From the NCBI RefSeq assembly GCF_003985125.1, contig NZ_ML133581.1, forward strand, positions 1-64,000: 64,000 nt of DNA, read 5' to 3'. Below, piece by piece: positions 44,146 to 52,407 of this stretch (positions are counted from its first letter, which is position 1; the number at the start of each line of letters is the position of its first letter). The notes beneath the pieces are model-generated. The model was given only the letters and a program-made list of their open reading frames with translations, was not told the origin of the DNA and did no database searches. The position numbers were made by a program, and so were the translations under genes. This DNA is from Rhizobium phaseoli. GTDB taxonomy: Bacteria; Pseudomonadota; Alphaproteobacteria; Rhizobiales; Rhizobiaceae.

Positions 44146-45231
44146 ATGCCCTGGAGCAATCAGAATGGCGGCGGCGGCCCTTGGGGCGGCGGCGGTAATA
44201 ATCAGGGACCATGGGGTCAGGGGCCAAACCGCCCGCGCGGCAGCGGCGGCAAGGGCGGACCGCCCGATCTGGAAGACATTATTCGGCGCGGCCAGGACCA
44301 GCTGCGCAACATCGTTCCCGGCGGTTTCAATGGCGGCGTGACGGTGATCGTTTTGGCAATCGTCGCCGTCTTCTGGCTGATCCAGTGCGTATACACCGTC
44401 CAGCCGGACGAACGCGGCGTAGAGCTGCGCTTCGGCAAGCCGCGGGAAACGGTATCGATGCCGGGTCTGCATTTCCATTTCTGGCCAATGGATACGGTCG
44501 AGATCGTCAAGGTCACCGAGCAGTTGCTGAATGTCGGCGGCACGCAGGGCAGCAGCAATACGGCCGGTGGGCTGATGCTGTCGGGCGACCAGAATATCCT
44601 CAACGTCCGCTTCAACGTGCTCTATCAGATCAGCGATGCGCGCGCCTATCTCTTCAACGTCGAAAGCCCGGCGCAGACGCTGCAGCAGGTTTCCGAAAGC
44701 GCGATGCGCGAAGTGGTCGGCCGCCGTCCGGCGCAGGACGCATTCCGCGACCGCCGCCTGGAGATTGCCAGCGAAGTCGCCAACATCATCCAGGATACGA
44801 TGTCGCGTTATAATTCCGGCATTTCGGTCAACAAAGTGACCATCGAAGATGTGGCACCGCCGCGTGAAGTGGCCGACGCCTTCCAGGAAGTGCAGCGCGC
44901 CGACCAGGACAAGCAGCGCCTGGTGGAAGAAGCCAACCAGTACGCCAACCAGAAACTCGGTCAGGCACGCGGTGACGGCGCCCGCATCCGCGAAGATGCA
45001 GCCGCCTACAAGGACCGCGTCGTCAAGGAAGCTGAGGGCGAGGCGCAGCGCTTCATCGCCATCGACGAGGAATATTCGAAGGCGCCCGACGTCACTCGCA
45101 AGCGGCTGTTCCTGGAAACGATGGAACAGGTGCTGAAGAATTCCAAGAAGGTCATCATCGAAGAGAAGCAGGGGGTCGTGCCTTATCTGCCGCTCAACGA
45201 GATCTCCAGACCGTCGCAGCAGGGAGGTTGA
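44146..45231 (+). CDS. hflK: HflK, subunit of the HflKC membrane protease regulator
   Basis: A 361-residue SPFH/stomatin-type protein. A long Gly/Asn/Trp-rich N-terminus (WSNQNGGGGPWGGGGNNQG) precedes the single membrane helix (about residues 66-84) and a periplasmic SPFH domain (QPDERGVELRFGKPRETVSMPGLHFHF). It forms a cage with HflC around the FtsH protease and moderates membrane-protein degradation. The ATG at 44146 is preferred to the TTG just before it; a GAGG site is nearby. It precedes hflC by 3 bp. Confidence 0.94.
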   Translation: MPWSNQNGGGGPWGGGGNNQGPWGQGPNRPRGSGGKGGPPDLEDIIRRGQDQLRNIVPGGFNGGVTVIVLAIVAVFWLIQCVYTVQPDERGVELRFGKPRETVSMPGLHFHFWPMDTVEIVKVTEQLLNVGGTQGSSNTAGGLMLSGDQNILNVRFNVLYQISDARAYLFNVESPAQTLQQVSESAMREVVGRRPAQDAFRDRRLEIASEVANIIQDTMSRYNSGISVNKVTIEDVAPPREVADAFQEVQRADQDKQRLVEEANQYANQKLGQARGDGARIREDAAAYKDRVVKEAEGEAQRFIAIDEEYSKAPDVTRKRLFLETMEQVLKNSKKVIIEEKQGVVPYLPLNEISRPSQQGG

Positions 45232-45234
45232 GCC

Positions 45235-46200
45235 ATGACTTCGAACAGGCTTCCCGTCATTCTCGTCATCCTCGCCATCGTGCTGATCGGGCTTTATTCC
45301 TCGGTTTACGTGGTCAATGCCCGTGAGCAGGCGATCGTCGTGCGCTTCGGTGAGATCCAGTCGGTCAAGACCGAGCCCGGCATCTATTTCAAGCTGCCGT
45401 TCAGCTTCATGGATGCCGACCGCGTCCAGCTCGTCGAAAAGCAGAAGCTGCGTCTCGACCTCGACAACATCCAGGTGCAGGTCAAGGGCGGCGCGACCTT
45501 CGACGTCGACGCCTTCGTGATCTACTCGATCAACGATGCTCGCCGCTTCCGCGAAACCGTCTCGGGCGATCGCGATGCGGCCGAAGCGCGGCTGCGCACC
45601 CGTCTCGATTCGGCATTGCGCCGCGTCTACGGTTTGCGGGAATTCGATGCCGCACTTTCCGACGAGCGCGTGTCGATGATGCTCGAGGTGCGCGACGATC
45701 TGCGTCCGGATGCCGAGCTCCTCGGCCTGAACATCCAGGACGTGCGCATCCGCCGCACCGATCTGACGGCCGATGTTGCGCCGAACACCTATAACCGCAT
45801 GCGCTCCGAGCGTCTGGCCGAAGCCGAACTCCTGCGCGCCCAGGGCACGGAAGACGGCCTGCGCCGCCGGGCGGTTGCCGACCGCCAGGTGGTGGAGATC
45901 ACCGCGGATGCCCAGCGCGATGCGGAAATCCTGCGCGGTCAGGGCGATGCCGAACGCAACCGCGTGTTCGCCGACGCCTTTTCCAGGAATCCCGCCTTCT
46001 TCGAATTCTATCGTTCGATGGCGGCCTATTCCTCGGCGCTTTCATCGCAGGACACGACGCTGGTGCTGTCGCCGAATTCGGAATTCTTCCGTTATTTCGA
46101 CAATGCCGCCGGCGCCCTGCAGCCGCCGGCAAACGCCGCACCCGCTCCGGCGGTGCCCGGCGCGACTGCTCCGGCAGCGCCCGCCCAGCCGGCGAACTGA
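45235..46200 (+). CDS. hflC: HflC, subunit of the HflKC membrane protease regulator
   Basis: A 321-residue SPFH-domain partner of HflK, with an N-terminal membrane helix (about 7-24) and a periplasmic domain beginning VNAREQAIVVRFGEIQSVKTEPGIYFKLPF. The coiled-coil region RMRSERLAEAELLRAQGTEDGL leads to an alanine/proline-rich tail typical of rhizobial HflC. The genes hflK-hflC-degP are commonly neighbours in this group. A strong terminator follows. Confidence 0.94.
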   Translation: MTSNRLPVILVILAIVLIGLYSSVYVVNAREQAIVVRFGEIQSVKTEPGIYFKLPFSFMDADRVQLVEKQKLRLDLDNIQVQVKGGATFDVDAFVIYSINDARRFRETVSGDRDAAEARLRTRLDSALRRVYGLREFDAALSDERVSMMLEVRDDLRPDAELLGLNIQDVRIRRTDLTADVAPNTYNRMRSERLAEAELLRAQGTEDGLRRRAVADRQVVEITADAQRDAEILRGQGDAERNRVFADAFSRNPAFFEFYRSMAAYSSALSSQDTTLVLSPNSEFFRYFDNAAGALQPPANAAPAPAVPGATAPAAPAQPAN

Positions 46201-46238
46201 CGGCAGGGGATGCTGTCCGCATCCCCGGCAATTCCGAA

Positions 46239-46266
46239 GGGCCGGCCCGAGCGCCGGCCCTTTTTT
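46239..46266 (+). terminator. Terminator of the hflKC operon
   Basis: GGGCCGGC (46239-46246) pairs with GCCGGCCC (46253-46260) around a 6-nt loop and is followed directly by TTTTTT, a strong intrinsic terminator 38 bp after hflC. degP is therefore expressed mainly from its own promoter in the following 140 bp. Confidence 0.9.
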
Positions 46267-46407
46267 CATGGAATGATTGAGATAATCCGGCTTTTGCGAG
46301 GGCACGTCATATTGCACGGGGATTTCGCGAAAAGGTGATTTCACCCTCCATCATTCCGCCTTATGCTGGTGCTCAATGTGCGCATTTACTGCTTATGAGG
46401 AAGCTTG

Positions 46408-48114
46408 ATGGCCCCCACGAATCGCTCGCCCTTCAGACGAACGCTCGCGCTTCTGGCCAGCGTCGCCATCCTGGCGCAAGCCGGCGTGAGCGACGTTGCT
46501 TTTGCGCAAACCGCGCCTGAAGCCACAGCACCCGGGGTTGCCGCGCCTGCTCCGGCTGCGCCACCTGCGCCCGCGACACCGCAGCAGACCCCACCGCTTC
46601 AGGGCGTCGTGCCGAACAACGGTCCGGCTTCCGTCGCCGATCTCGCCGAAGGGCTGCTCGACGCGGTCGTCAATATCTCGACCTCTCAGAATGTGAAGGA
46701 TGACGAAGGGGTCGGTCCGGCGCCGCGCGCGCCCGACGGATCGCCGTTCCAGGAATTCTTCAACGACTTCTTCAACAAGCAGCAGGGCAGCAAAGGCCCC
46801 AACCATAATGTCAGCTCGCTCGGCTCCGGCTTCGTCATCGACCCGACCGGCTATATCGTCACCAACAATCACGTGATCGAGGGCGCTGACGACATCGAGG
46901 TCAATTTCGCCAATGGCTCGAAGCTCAAGGCGAAGCTGATCGGCACGGATACGAAGACCGATCTTTCGGTGCTGAAGGTCGAGCCGAAGGCGCCGCTGAA
47001 AGCGGTCAAATTCGGCGATTCCAGCGAGATGCGCATCGGCGACTGGGTCATGGCGATCGGCAATCCGTTCGGCTTCGGCGGTTCGGTGACGGTCGGCATC
47101 ATTTCCGGGCGCGGCCGCAACATCAACGCTGGCCCCTACGACAATTTCATCCAGACGGATGCGGCGATCAACAAGGGCAATTCCGGCGGCCCGCTCTTCA
47201 ACATGAAGGGCGAGGTGATCGGCATCAACACGGCGATCATCTCGCCGAGCGGCGGCTCGATCGGCATCGGCTTCTCCGTGCCGTCCGAACTGGCTTCCGG
47301 CGTTGTCGAGCAGTTGCGTCAATTTGGCGAGACGCGGCGCGGCTGGCTCGGTGTGCGCATCCAGCCGGTGACCGACGATATCGCCGACAGCCTCGGGCTG
47401 GACACGGCCAAGGGTGCGCTGGTCGCCGGCGTCATCAAAGGCGGCCCCGTCGACGACGGTTCGATCAAGGCGGGCGACGTGATTTTGAAATTCGACGGCA
47501 AGACGGTCAATGAAATGCGCGATCTGCCGCGTGTCGTGGCGGAAAGCACGGTCGGCAAGGAAGTCGACGTCGTCGTGCTGCGCGACGGCAAGGAGCAGAC
47601 CGTCAAGGTGAAGCTTGGCCGCCTTGAGGACAGCGATCAGGCTGCATCCGGTGGCGGGGCGCCCGATGGATCGCAGGACGACGGCGTGATCACCCCTGAT
47701 CCCGACGAAAACAACGACATGGATGAGCCGGATACCGGCGATCAGGCCCAGCCCATGCCGGGTGCGCCCGCGCCGGACCAGCACCAGGGCCAGGTATCGC
47801 CGGATGCGGCAACCCCCAAGAACGTGCTCGGATTGTCGCTGTCGCTGTTGAGCCCCGAAACACGCAAGGCTTTCGGCATTGCCGAAAGCGTCGACGGCGT
47901 CGTCGTGACGGAGGTGGCGCCCGGCTCCGCCTCGGCCGAAAAGGGGCTGAAGCCGGGAGACGTGATCGTCGAGGTGGCACAGGAATTCATGAAGTCGCCG
48001 GACGCGGTCGCCGCCAAGGTGAAATCGCTGAAACAGGAGGGCCGCCGCAACGCCCAGCTGATGATCGCATCGGCCAATGGCGATCTGCGGTTCGTGGCAG
48101 TGCCGATGGAATAA
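46408..48114 (+). CDS. degP: DegP/Do-type periplasmic serine endoprotease
   Basis: A 568-residue protein with signal peptide (hydrophobic run TLALLASVAILAQAGVS then AFAQ), an Ala/Pro linker and a trypsin-like protease domain. The catalytic triad is visible: His in VTNNHVIEG, Asp in DTKTDLSVLKV and Ser in GNSGGPLFNM. Two PDZ domains follow (about 280-380 and 470-560), joined by an acidic Asp/Pro/Gln linker. It degrades or refolds misfolded envelope proteins. The ATG at 46408 has GAGGAAG upstream. It completes an envelope quality-control block with HflKC. Confidence 0.95.
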   Translation: MAPTNRSPFRRTLALLASVAILAQAGVSDVAFAQTAPEATAPGVAAPAPAAPPAPATPQQTPPLQGVVPNNGPASVADLAEGLLDAVVNISTSQNVKDDEGVGPAPRAPDGSPFQEFFNDFFNKQQGSKGPNHNVSSLGSGFVIDPTGYIVTNNHVIEGADDIEVNFANGSKLKAKLIGTDTKTDLSVLKVEPKAPLKAVKFGDSSEMRIGDWVMAIGNPFGFGGSVTVGIISGRGRNINAGPYDNFIQTDAAINKGNSGGPLFNMKGEVIGINTAIISPSGGSIGIGFSVPSELASGVVEQLRQFGETRRGWLGVRIQPVTDDIADSLGLDTAKGALVAGVIKGGPVDDGSIKAGDVILKFDGKTVNEMRDLPRVVAESTVGKEVDVVVLRDGKEQTVKVKLGRLEDSDQAASGGGAPDGSQDDGVITPDPDENNDMDEPDTGDQAQPMPGAPAPDQHQGQVSPDAATPKNVLGLSLSLLSPETRKAFGIAESVDGVVVTEVAPGSASAEKGLKPGDVIVEVAQEFMKSPDAVAAKVKSLKQEGRRNAQLMIASANGDLRFVAVPME

Positions 48115-48159
48115 TGGAGCTCTGGCGGTAATGGTTTTGCCGCCGCAGTCTCCTGTTCT

Positions 48160-48300
48160 CCCTCATTCCTGCGCTCATCACAGGAATCCCGCCACCGCGC
48201 GTCTGCGCGGTGCGTGGCTTTATATAATCTTGAAGAAAGTCTTCTGCGCCCAGAGACTTGGGCGCGCTGGGTTCCTGTGACGAGCACAGGGATGAGGGAA
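48160..48300. repeat. 140-bp three-armed palindromic element (rhizobial mosaic repeat)
   Basis: Outer arms of about 30 bp (48160-48190 and 48269-48299) are near-perfect inverted repeats, centred on ACAGGAA. Between them lie two further hairpins: CACCGCGC with GCGCGGTG (48193-48212) and GCGCCCA with TGGGCGC (48246-48265). The transcript would fold into a clover-like structure. It resembles dispersed palindromic elements of Rhizobium rather than a terminator; it lies between convergent degP and serB. Confidence 0.75.
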
Positions 48301-48380
48301 GAGAGGGTCGCGCCAGTTTAGTGACAGCCTACTTGACGAACCTGCCTTGCTCATTCCTCTTCTGCAGCACAATTGGGCAT

Positions 48381-49271
48381 TCAGCCCGTCACAAAATCCG
48401 TCTTCCGATAGCCCTGGATATAGAGCAGCGCCGTCAGGTCAGCGTGGTTGATGCGCATCTGCGCCTGGGCGGCGACCGTGGGTTTGGCGTGGAGGGCGAC
48501 GCCGGAGCCGGCGAGCTGCAGCATGCCGAGGTCGTTGGCGCCATCGCCGACGGCGATCGCTTCCTTCGGCGAAATGCCGAGACGTACCGAAATTTCGTTC
48601 AGCGCATCGACTTTTGCCTGCTTGCCGAGGATCGGTTCGGCGACGAATCCGGACAGGATGCCGGCATCCTCGAGAAGCGTGTTGGCACGGTTCTCGTTGA
48701 AGCCGAGAGTGGCGGCGATGGGGCCTGTAAAGACGGTGAAGCCGCCGGAGACGAGGGCGGTGTAATGGCCTTTCGACTTCATTGTGGCGATCAGCTCCGG
48801 GCCGCCCGGGGTGAGCGTGATACGCCGGGCGATGACCTCGTCGACGACCGAAATCGGGAGGCCTTTCAGCAGAGCGACACGCTCGCGCAACGCCGGCTCG
48901 AAGGCGATCTCGCCGTTCATGGCGCGGGCGGTGATGGCGGCGACCTTCTCCTTCAGGCCGACTTCGGCCGCGAGTTCGTCGATGCATTCCTGGCCGATCA
49001 TCGTCGAATCCATGTCGGCGATCAGCAGCTTCTTGCGGCGCGTCTCCTGCTCCTGGATGACCAGGTCAATCGGCGCGCCAGCGATGACGGCGAGAATATT
49101 GGCCTCCGCCGCCTGTGCATCCGTACCGTCACGCAGCGCGATGTCGCAGGCGACGCCGTCGGCCAGCCAGTAGAGACCGGAGGCTTCCACGATCTCGGCC
49201 GCCTGTTCGGCGATACCAGGGGTCAGAACAGGATTTGACGGATTGGCAACAAGCGTGGCAACGAGGGCCAT
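48381..49271 (-). CDS. serB: Phosphoserine phosphatase
   Basis: A 296-residue HAD-superfamily enzyme for the last step of serine synthesis. The nucleophile motif is DMDSTMIGQECIDELA, motif II lies around LVSGGFTVFT, and the Mg-binding motif is GDGANDLGML. An N-terminal regulatory domain of about 80 residues precedes it. The start at 49271 (MALVATLVANPSN) has AAGG on the minus strand. It is divergent from miaA with a single base between the two start codons. Confidence 0.94.
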   Translation of the reverse strand: MALVATLVANPSNPVLTPGIAEQAAEIVEASGLYWLADGVACDIALRDGTDAQAAEANILAVIAGAPIDLVIQEQETRRKKLLIADMDSTMIGQECIDELAAEVGLKEKVAAITARAMNGEIAFEPALRERVALLKGLPISVVDEVIARRITLTPGGPELIATMKSKGHYTALVSGGFTVFTGPIAATLGFNENRANTLLEDAGILSGFVAEPILGKQAKVDALNEISVRLGISPKEAIAVGDGANDLGMLQLAGSGVALHAKPTVAAQAQMRINHADLTALLYIQGYRKTDFVTG

Positions 49272-49272
49272 G

Positions 49273-50166
49273 ATGGAAAACCTTCTGAGCGTAGAGAACG
49301 CGATCCTGATAACCGGGCCGACCGCCAGCGGCAAGTCCGCGCTCGCTGTCGAATTGGCCAAGCGCTATGGCGGCGCGGTCGTCAATGCCGATAGCATGCA
49401 GGTCTACGACACCTTGCGGGTGCTGACGGCGCGCCCGTCGGAAGAGGAGATGCAAGGCGTGCCGCATCATCTCTACGGCCACGTGCCGGCAGGGGCCGCC
49501 TATTCCACCGGCGCCTGGCTGCGCGATGTCTCCGCGCTGTTGCCGGCACTGAAAGCCGCCGGGCAGCTGCCGGTTTTCGTCGGCGGCACCGGGCTCTATT
49601 TCAAGGCTCTCACCGGCGGCCTTTCCGACATGCCTGAGATCCCGGAGGAACTGCGGGAAGAACTCAGGATGCGACTGGTTGCGGAGGGGCCGGAGGGGCT
49701 CCATGCCGAACTTGAAGCAATCGATCCTGCCATGTCGGCAGGCCTCAATCGCCAGGACGGGCAGCGCATCGTCCGGGCGCTGGAGGTGATCAAGGCGACG
49801 GGGCGGTCGATTACCGATTTTCAGCGGCGGTCCGGGCCTGCGGTGATCGACGCCGATAAGGCGCGAAAGATCGTCGTTCTGCCCGACCGGGCGGTGCTGC
49901 ATGCCCGCATCAATGGCCGTTTCGAAAAGATGCTGCAGCAGGGTGCCGAAGACGAGGTGAGGGCGCTGCTTGCCCTTGGCCTGCCGGTCGAGGCGCCTGT
50001 CATGAAGGCGATCGGGGTTTCGCAGATCACGGCGATGCTGAAGGGCGAGATGACGCGCGAGGAAGTGCTGGAGAAGGGCGCTGCGGCGACACGGCAATAC
50101 GCCAAGCGGCAAATGACTTGGTTCCGCAATCAGATGGATGAGAGCTGGGAGCGGCTGGCCCCATAG
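49273..50166 (+). CDS. miaA: tRNA dimethylallyltransferase MiaA
   Basis: A roughly 297-residue enzyme that prenylates adenosine-37 in tRNAs reading UNN codons. Family motifs: the P-loop LITGPTASGKSALAVELA, the NADSMQVYDTLRVLTARP segment, VGGTGLYFKALTGGL, and the C-terminal TRQYAKRQMTWFRNQ. Two adjacent ATGs (49270, 49273) are possible; 49273 has better spacing to GAGGG. Its ribosome binding site lies inside the serB coding strand and vice versa, so no free promoter DNA separates the pair. Confidence 0.94.
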   Translation: MENLLSVENAILITGPTASGKSALAVELAKRYGGAVVNADSMQVYDTLRVLTARPSEEEMQGVPHHLYGHVPAGAAYSTGAWLRDVSALLPALKAAGQLPVFVGGTGLYFKALTGGLSDMPEIPEELREELRMRLVAEGPEGLHAELEAIDPAMSAGLNRQDGQRIVRALEVIKATGRSITDFQRRSGPAVIDADKARKIVVLPDRAVLHARINGRFEKMLQQGAEDEVRALLALGLPVEAPVMKAIGVSQITAMLKGEMTREEVLEKGAAATRQYAKRQMTWFRNQMDESWERLAP

Positions 50167-50198
50167 GGCGTAAGCCCGGGCCTACCCTTCAAGTCCGG

Positions 50199-51677
50199 TT
50201 ACGTTCCGCACTCCTGCAGCAGTTTGGCGAGTTCGCCCGCCGCCGCCTGCAACTGATCCGGTGGAAAACCGCCGAAACCCAACATCAGGCCAGGGCGCGC
50301 CGGCTGCGCGCCATACATGGGGGAGATCGCCCTCACTGCGAGGCCTGCCGAAAGGGCGCGCGCTGCCAGTCGCACATCGTCGGCGTCCTCGGGCAGCCAT
50401 AGCAGGATGTGCATGCCCTGATCGCTCGGCTGAACATGGCACCCCGCCGGCAGAACCCGCTCGAGCGCCGCGAGCAGAACAGCGCGGCGTTCGGCATAAA
50501 GACCGCGAATGCGCCTGATATGCGCCTCGAAATAGCCTTCCCTCATATAGGCAGCCACAACGTGCTGTTCAGATATCGGCGAATGCCGGTCAAGAATGGC
50601 GCGTGCGCCGGCGAAGGCTTCGGCGAGCGGCTCCGGGGCGATGACGTAACCGAGCCGCAGCGACGGAAAGAGCACCTTGCTGAAGGTGCCGAGATAGATG
50701 ACGCGCGACGGACGCAGCCCCTGCATGGAGGGAAAAGGGTGTCCGGCATAACGCAGTTCGCTGTCGTAGTCGTCCTCCACGATCCAGGCTCGGTTCTGGT
50801 CGGCCCAGGCGATCAGAGCGTTGCGCCGCGCCATGCTGAGCGGCATGCCCACCGGATATTGGTGCGAAGGAGTGACGAATGCGGCGCGCGCTTCCGGACA
50901 CAGTTCGAGGCCGCGTTCCACATTCATTCCTTGTGCGTCGACCGGGATTCGATGCGTCCGCACGCCGAGATCGTCGAGCACCGCCGTCAGGCCGGGATAG
51001 GCGGGATCCTCGGCCCACACCGGGTCGTCATGCGACAGAAGAACCCGGCCAGCCATATAGAGACCCTGCTGCGTGCCTGACGTGACGATGACCTGCTCGG
51101 GCTCGCAATGAACGGCCCTTGCGCGGCGGACGTGGCCGGCGATGGCGATGCGCAGTTCGAGTACACCCATCGGATCATGGTAGCCCGACGGCGCGGCCTG
51201 CCTTGAGGCGCGCATTCGATTGCCGAGACGGCGCCAATTGTCGTCGGGCGCGATGCCGGAAGCGGGCACGGCAATAGCGAAGGGAACGGGCGGGTGAGGG
51301 GTCAGCGTACGGGCGATCGAGATCAGCCGTGCAGCCGGGGCAGGCAGGTCGATCGCCTCTGCGGCCGCCGGCGCGGGCGGTGGCGGCGGCAGTGCCGGCG
51401 CCATGTCCGTCAGGGCGGCGGCAACACGGGTTCCCGCGCCCACTCTCGCCTCGAGATAACCTTCGGCGGTTAACTGGTCGAAGGCTTCGACGACGGTGCC
51501 GCGGGCGATCTTCAAAGAGGTGGCAAGGCTACGCGTCGAAGGAAGGCGCTCGCCCGGCCGCAACTCGCCGCAGGCAATGGCGTTCCGCAGGGCCTGTGCA
51601 AGCCGGCGGCCGACATGGGCCGTTCTGTCGATCCCATGGAGAGACGGAATTTCGATGGTCGCCCGCCGCTTCGACAT
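50199..51677 (-). CDS. MocR/PdxR-type regulator (GntR HTH fused to aminotransferase domain)
   Basis: About 492 residues. The N-terminal GntR winged helix (RLAQALRNAIACGELRPGERLPSTRSLA, with TVVEAFDQLTAEGYLEAR) is joined by a proline/alanine linker to a fold-type I aminotransferase-like domain. PLP-binding features are SGTQQGLYMAGRVL, DDYDSELRY and the Lys-containing YLGTFSKVLFPSLRLGY. These proteins bind PLP as a sensor. It is divergent from the LysE-type exporter, its probable target. The start at 51677 (MSKRRATIEIPS) leaves the AATGGTCCATT palindrome in the control region. Confidence 0.9.
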   Translation of the reverse strand: MSKRRATIEIPSLHGIDRTAHVGRRLAQALRNAIACGELRPGERLPSTRSLATSLKIARGTVVEAFDQLTAEGYLEARVGAGTRVAAALTDMAPALPPPPPAPAAAEAIDLPAPAARLISIARTLTPHPPVPFAIAVPASGIAPDDNWRRLGNRMRASRQAAPSGYHDPMGVLELRIAIAGHVRRARAVHCEPEQVIVTSGTQQGLYMAGRVLLSHDDPVWAEDPAYPGLTAVLDDLGVRTHRIPVDAQGMNVERGLELCPEARAAFVTPSHQYPVGMPLSMARRNALIAWADQNRAWIVEDDYDSELRYAGHPFPSMQGLRPSRVIYLGTFSKVLFPSLRLGYVIAPEPLAEAFAGARAILDRHSPISEQHVVAAYMREGYFEAHIRRIRGLYAERRAVLLAALERVLPAGCHVQPSDQGMHILLWLPEDADDVRLAARALSAGLAVRAISPMYGAQPARPGLMLGFGGFPPDQLQAAAGELAKLLQECGT

Positions 51678-51682
51678 CGCAA

Positions 51683-51693
51683 AATGGTCCATT
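51683..51693. promoter_or_regulatory. Possible MocR operator palindrome
   Basis: AATGGTCCATT is a perfect inverted repeat with an odd centre. It lies immediately upstream of the MocR start and about 80 bp before the divergent lysE gene. Its position suits an autoregulatory binding site, but one short palindrome is weak evidence. Confidence 0.3.
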
Positions 51694-51772
51694 AAGATTC
51701 TAGAAAATGGCGCTTCATGATGAACCAATTTTAGTAGAGAAGGAAGGCCTCAGCGACTTCTGGAAAGCGGAC

Positions 51773-52387
51773 ATGCAGGATCTTCTCGTCGTCTATATCG
51801 CCTATATCGTCGCAGCCGGAAGCCCGGGACCAAGCAACATGGCGATCATGAATGTCGCGATGAGCCAAGGACGCCGACCGGCCCTGGCGCTTGCCGCCGG
51901 CGTGATAACGATGTCGACATGCTGGGGACTGATTGCCGTCACTGGAGTTTCGACATTGCTCGTTGGCTATGCTCATGCCCTGTTATTCCTCAAGATCGCG
52001 GGCGGGCTTTACCTCCTCTGGCTCGCCTGGAGGGCGGCTCGCTCGGCGGCTGCCGCGGATTCGCCGGCACGCGAACTGGCGCGGCCGTCGACGGACTTGG
52101 GCGTGCTCTACCGCCGTGGGATCCTGATGCATCTCGGAAACCCCAAAGCGGTTCTGGCCTGGGTCGCGATCATGTCGCTCGGCCTCAAACCGGGCGCTTC
52201 GCCCGAAATGGCGGTGACGGCGTTCGGCGGCTGTGTGCTGTTCGGCATATCGATATTCGCCGGTTATGCCCTGCTGTTTTCGACAGCGCCGATGGTGCGC
52301 GGCTATGCCAAGGCGCGCCGCTGGATCGAGGCAAGCCTCGCGGTGTTCTTTGCGGGCGCCGGATCGCGCCTGCTGTTCTCAAACTGA
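51773..52387 (+). CDS. LysE family amino acid exporter
   Basis: A 204-residue membrane protein with about six helices. It begins MQDLLVVYIAYIVAAGSPGPSNMAIM, the PGP-containing LysE/RhtB signature, and contains YRRGILMHLGNPKAVLAWVAI. It exports an amino acid or related solute. Its divergence from a MocR regulator and proximity to a DapA-like aldolase (20 bp downstream) suggest a small amino-acid-handling module. The substrate is not evident. Confidence 0.92.
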   Translation: MQDLLVVYIAYIVAAGSPGPSNMAIMNVAMSQGRRPALALAAGVITMSTCWGLIAVTGVSTLLVGYAHALLFLKIAGGLYLLWLAWRAARSAAAADSPARELARPSTDLGVLYRRGILMHLGNPKAVLAWVAIMSLGLKPGASPEMAVTAFGGCVLFGISIFAGYALLFSTAPMVRGYAKARRWIEASLAVFFAGAGSRLLFSN

Positions 52388-52407
52388 CGCTTTTTCAGGA
52401 TCACGCC

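Noticed and set aside
46201..46404. A DUF2065-type gene between hflC and degP, often found there
   Set aside because: The spacer holds only a terminator and about 140 bp of promoter-like DNA; no frame of that family is present.
51919..52407. 163-codon upstream extension of the DapA-like gene
   Set aside because: It lies wholly in the shadow of the lysE gene, and the family N-terminus begins at 52408 with its own ribosome binding site.
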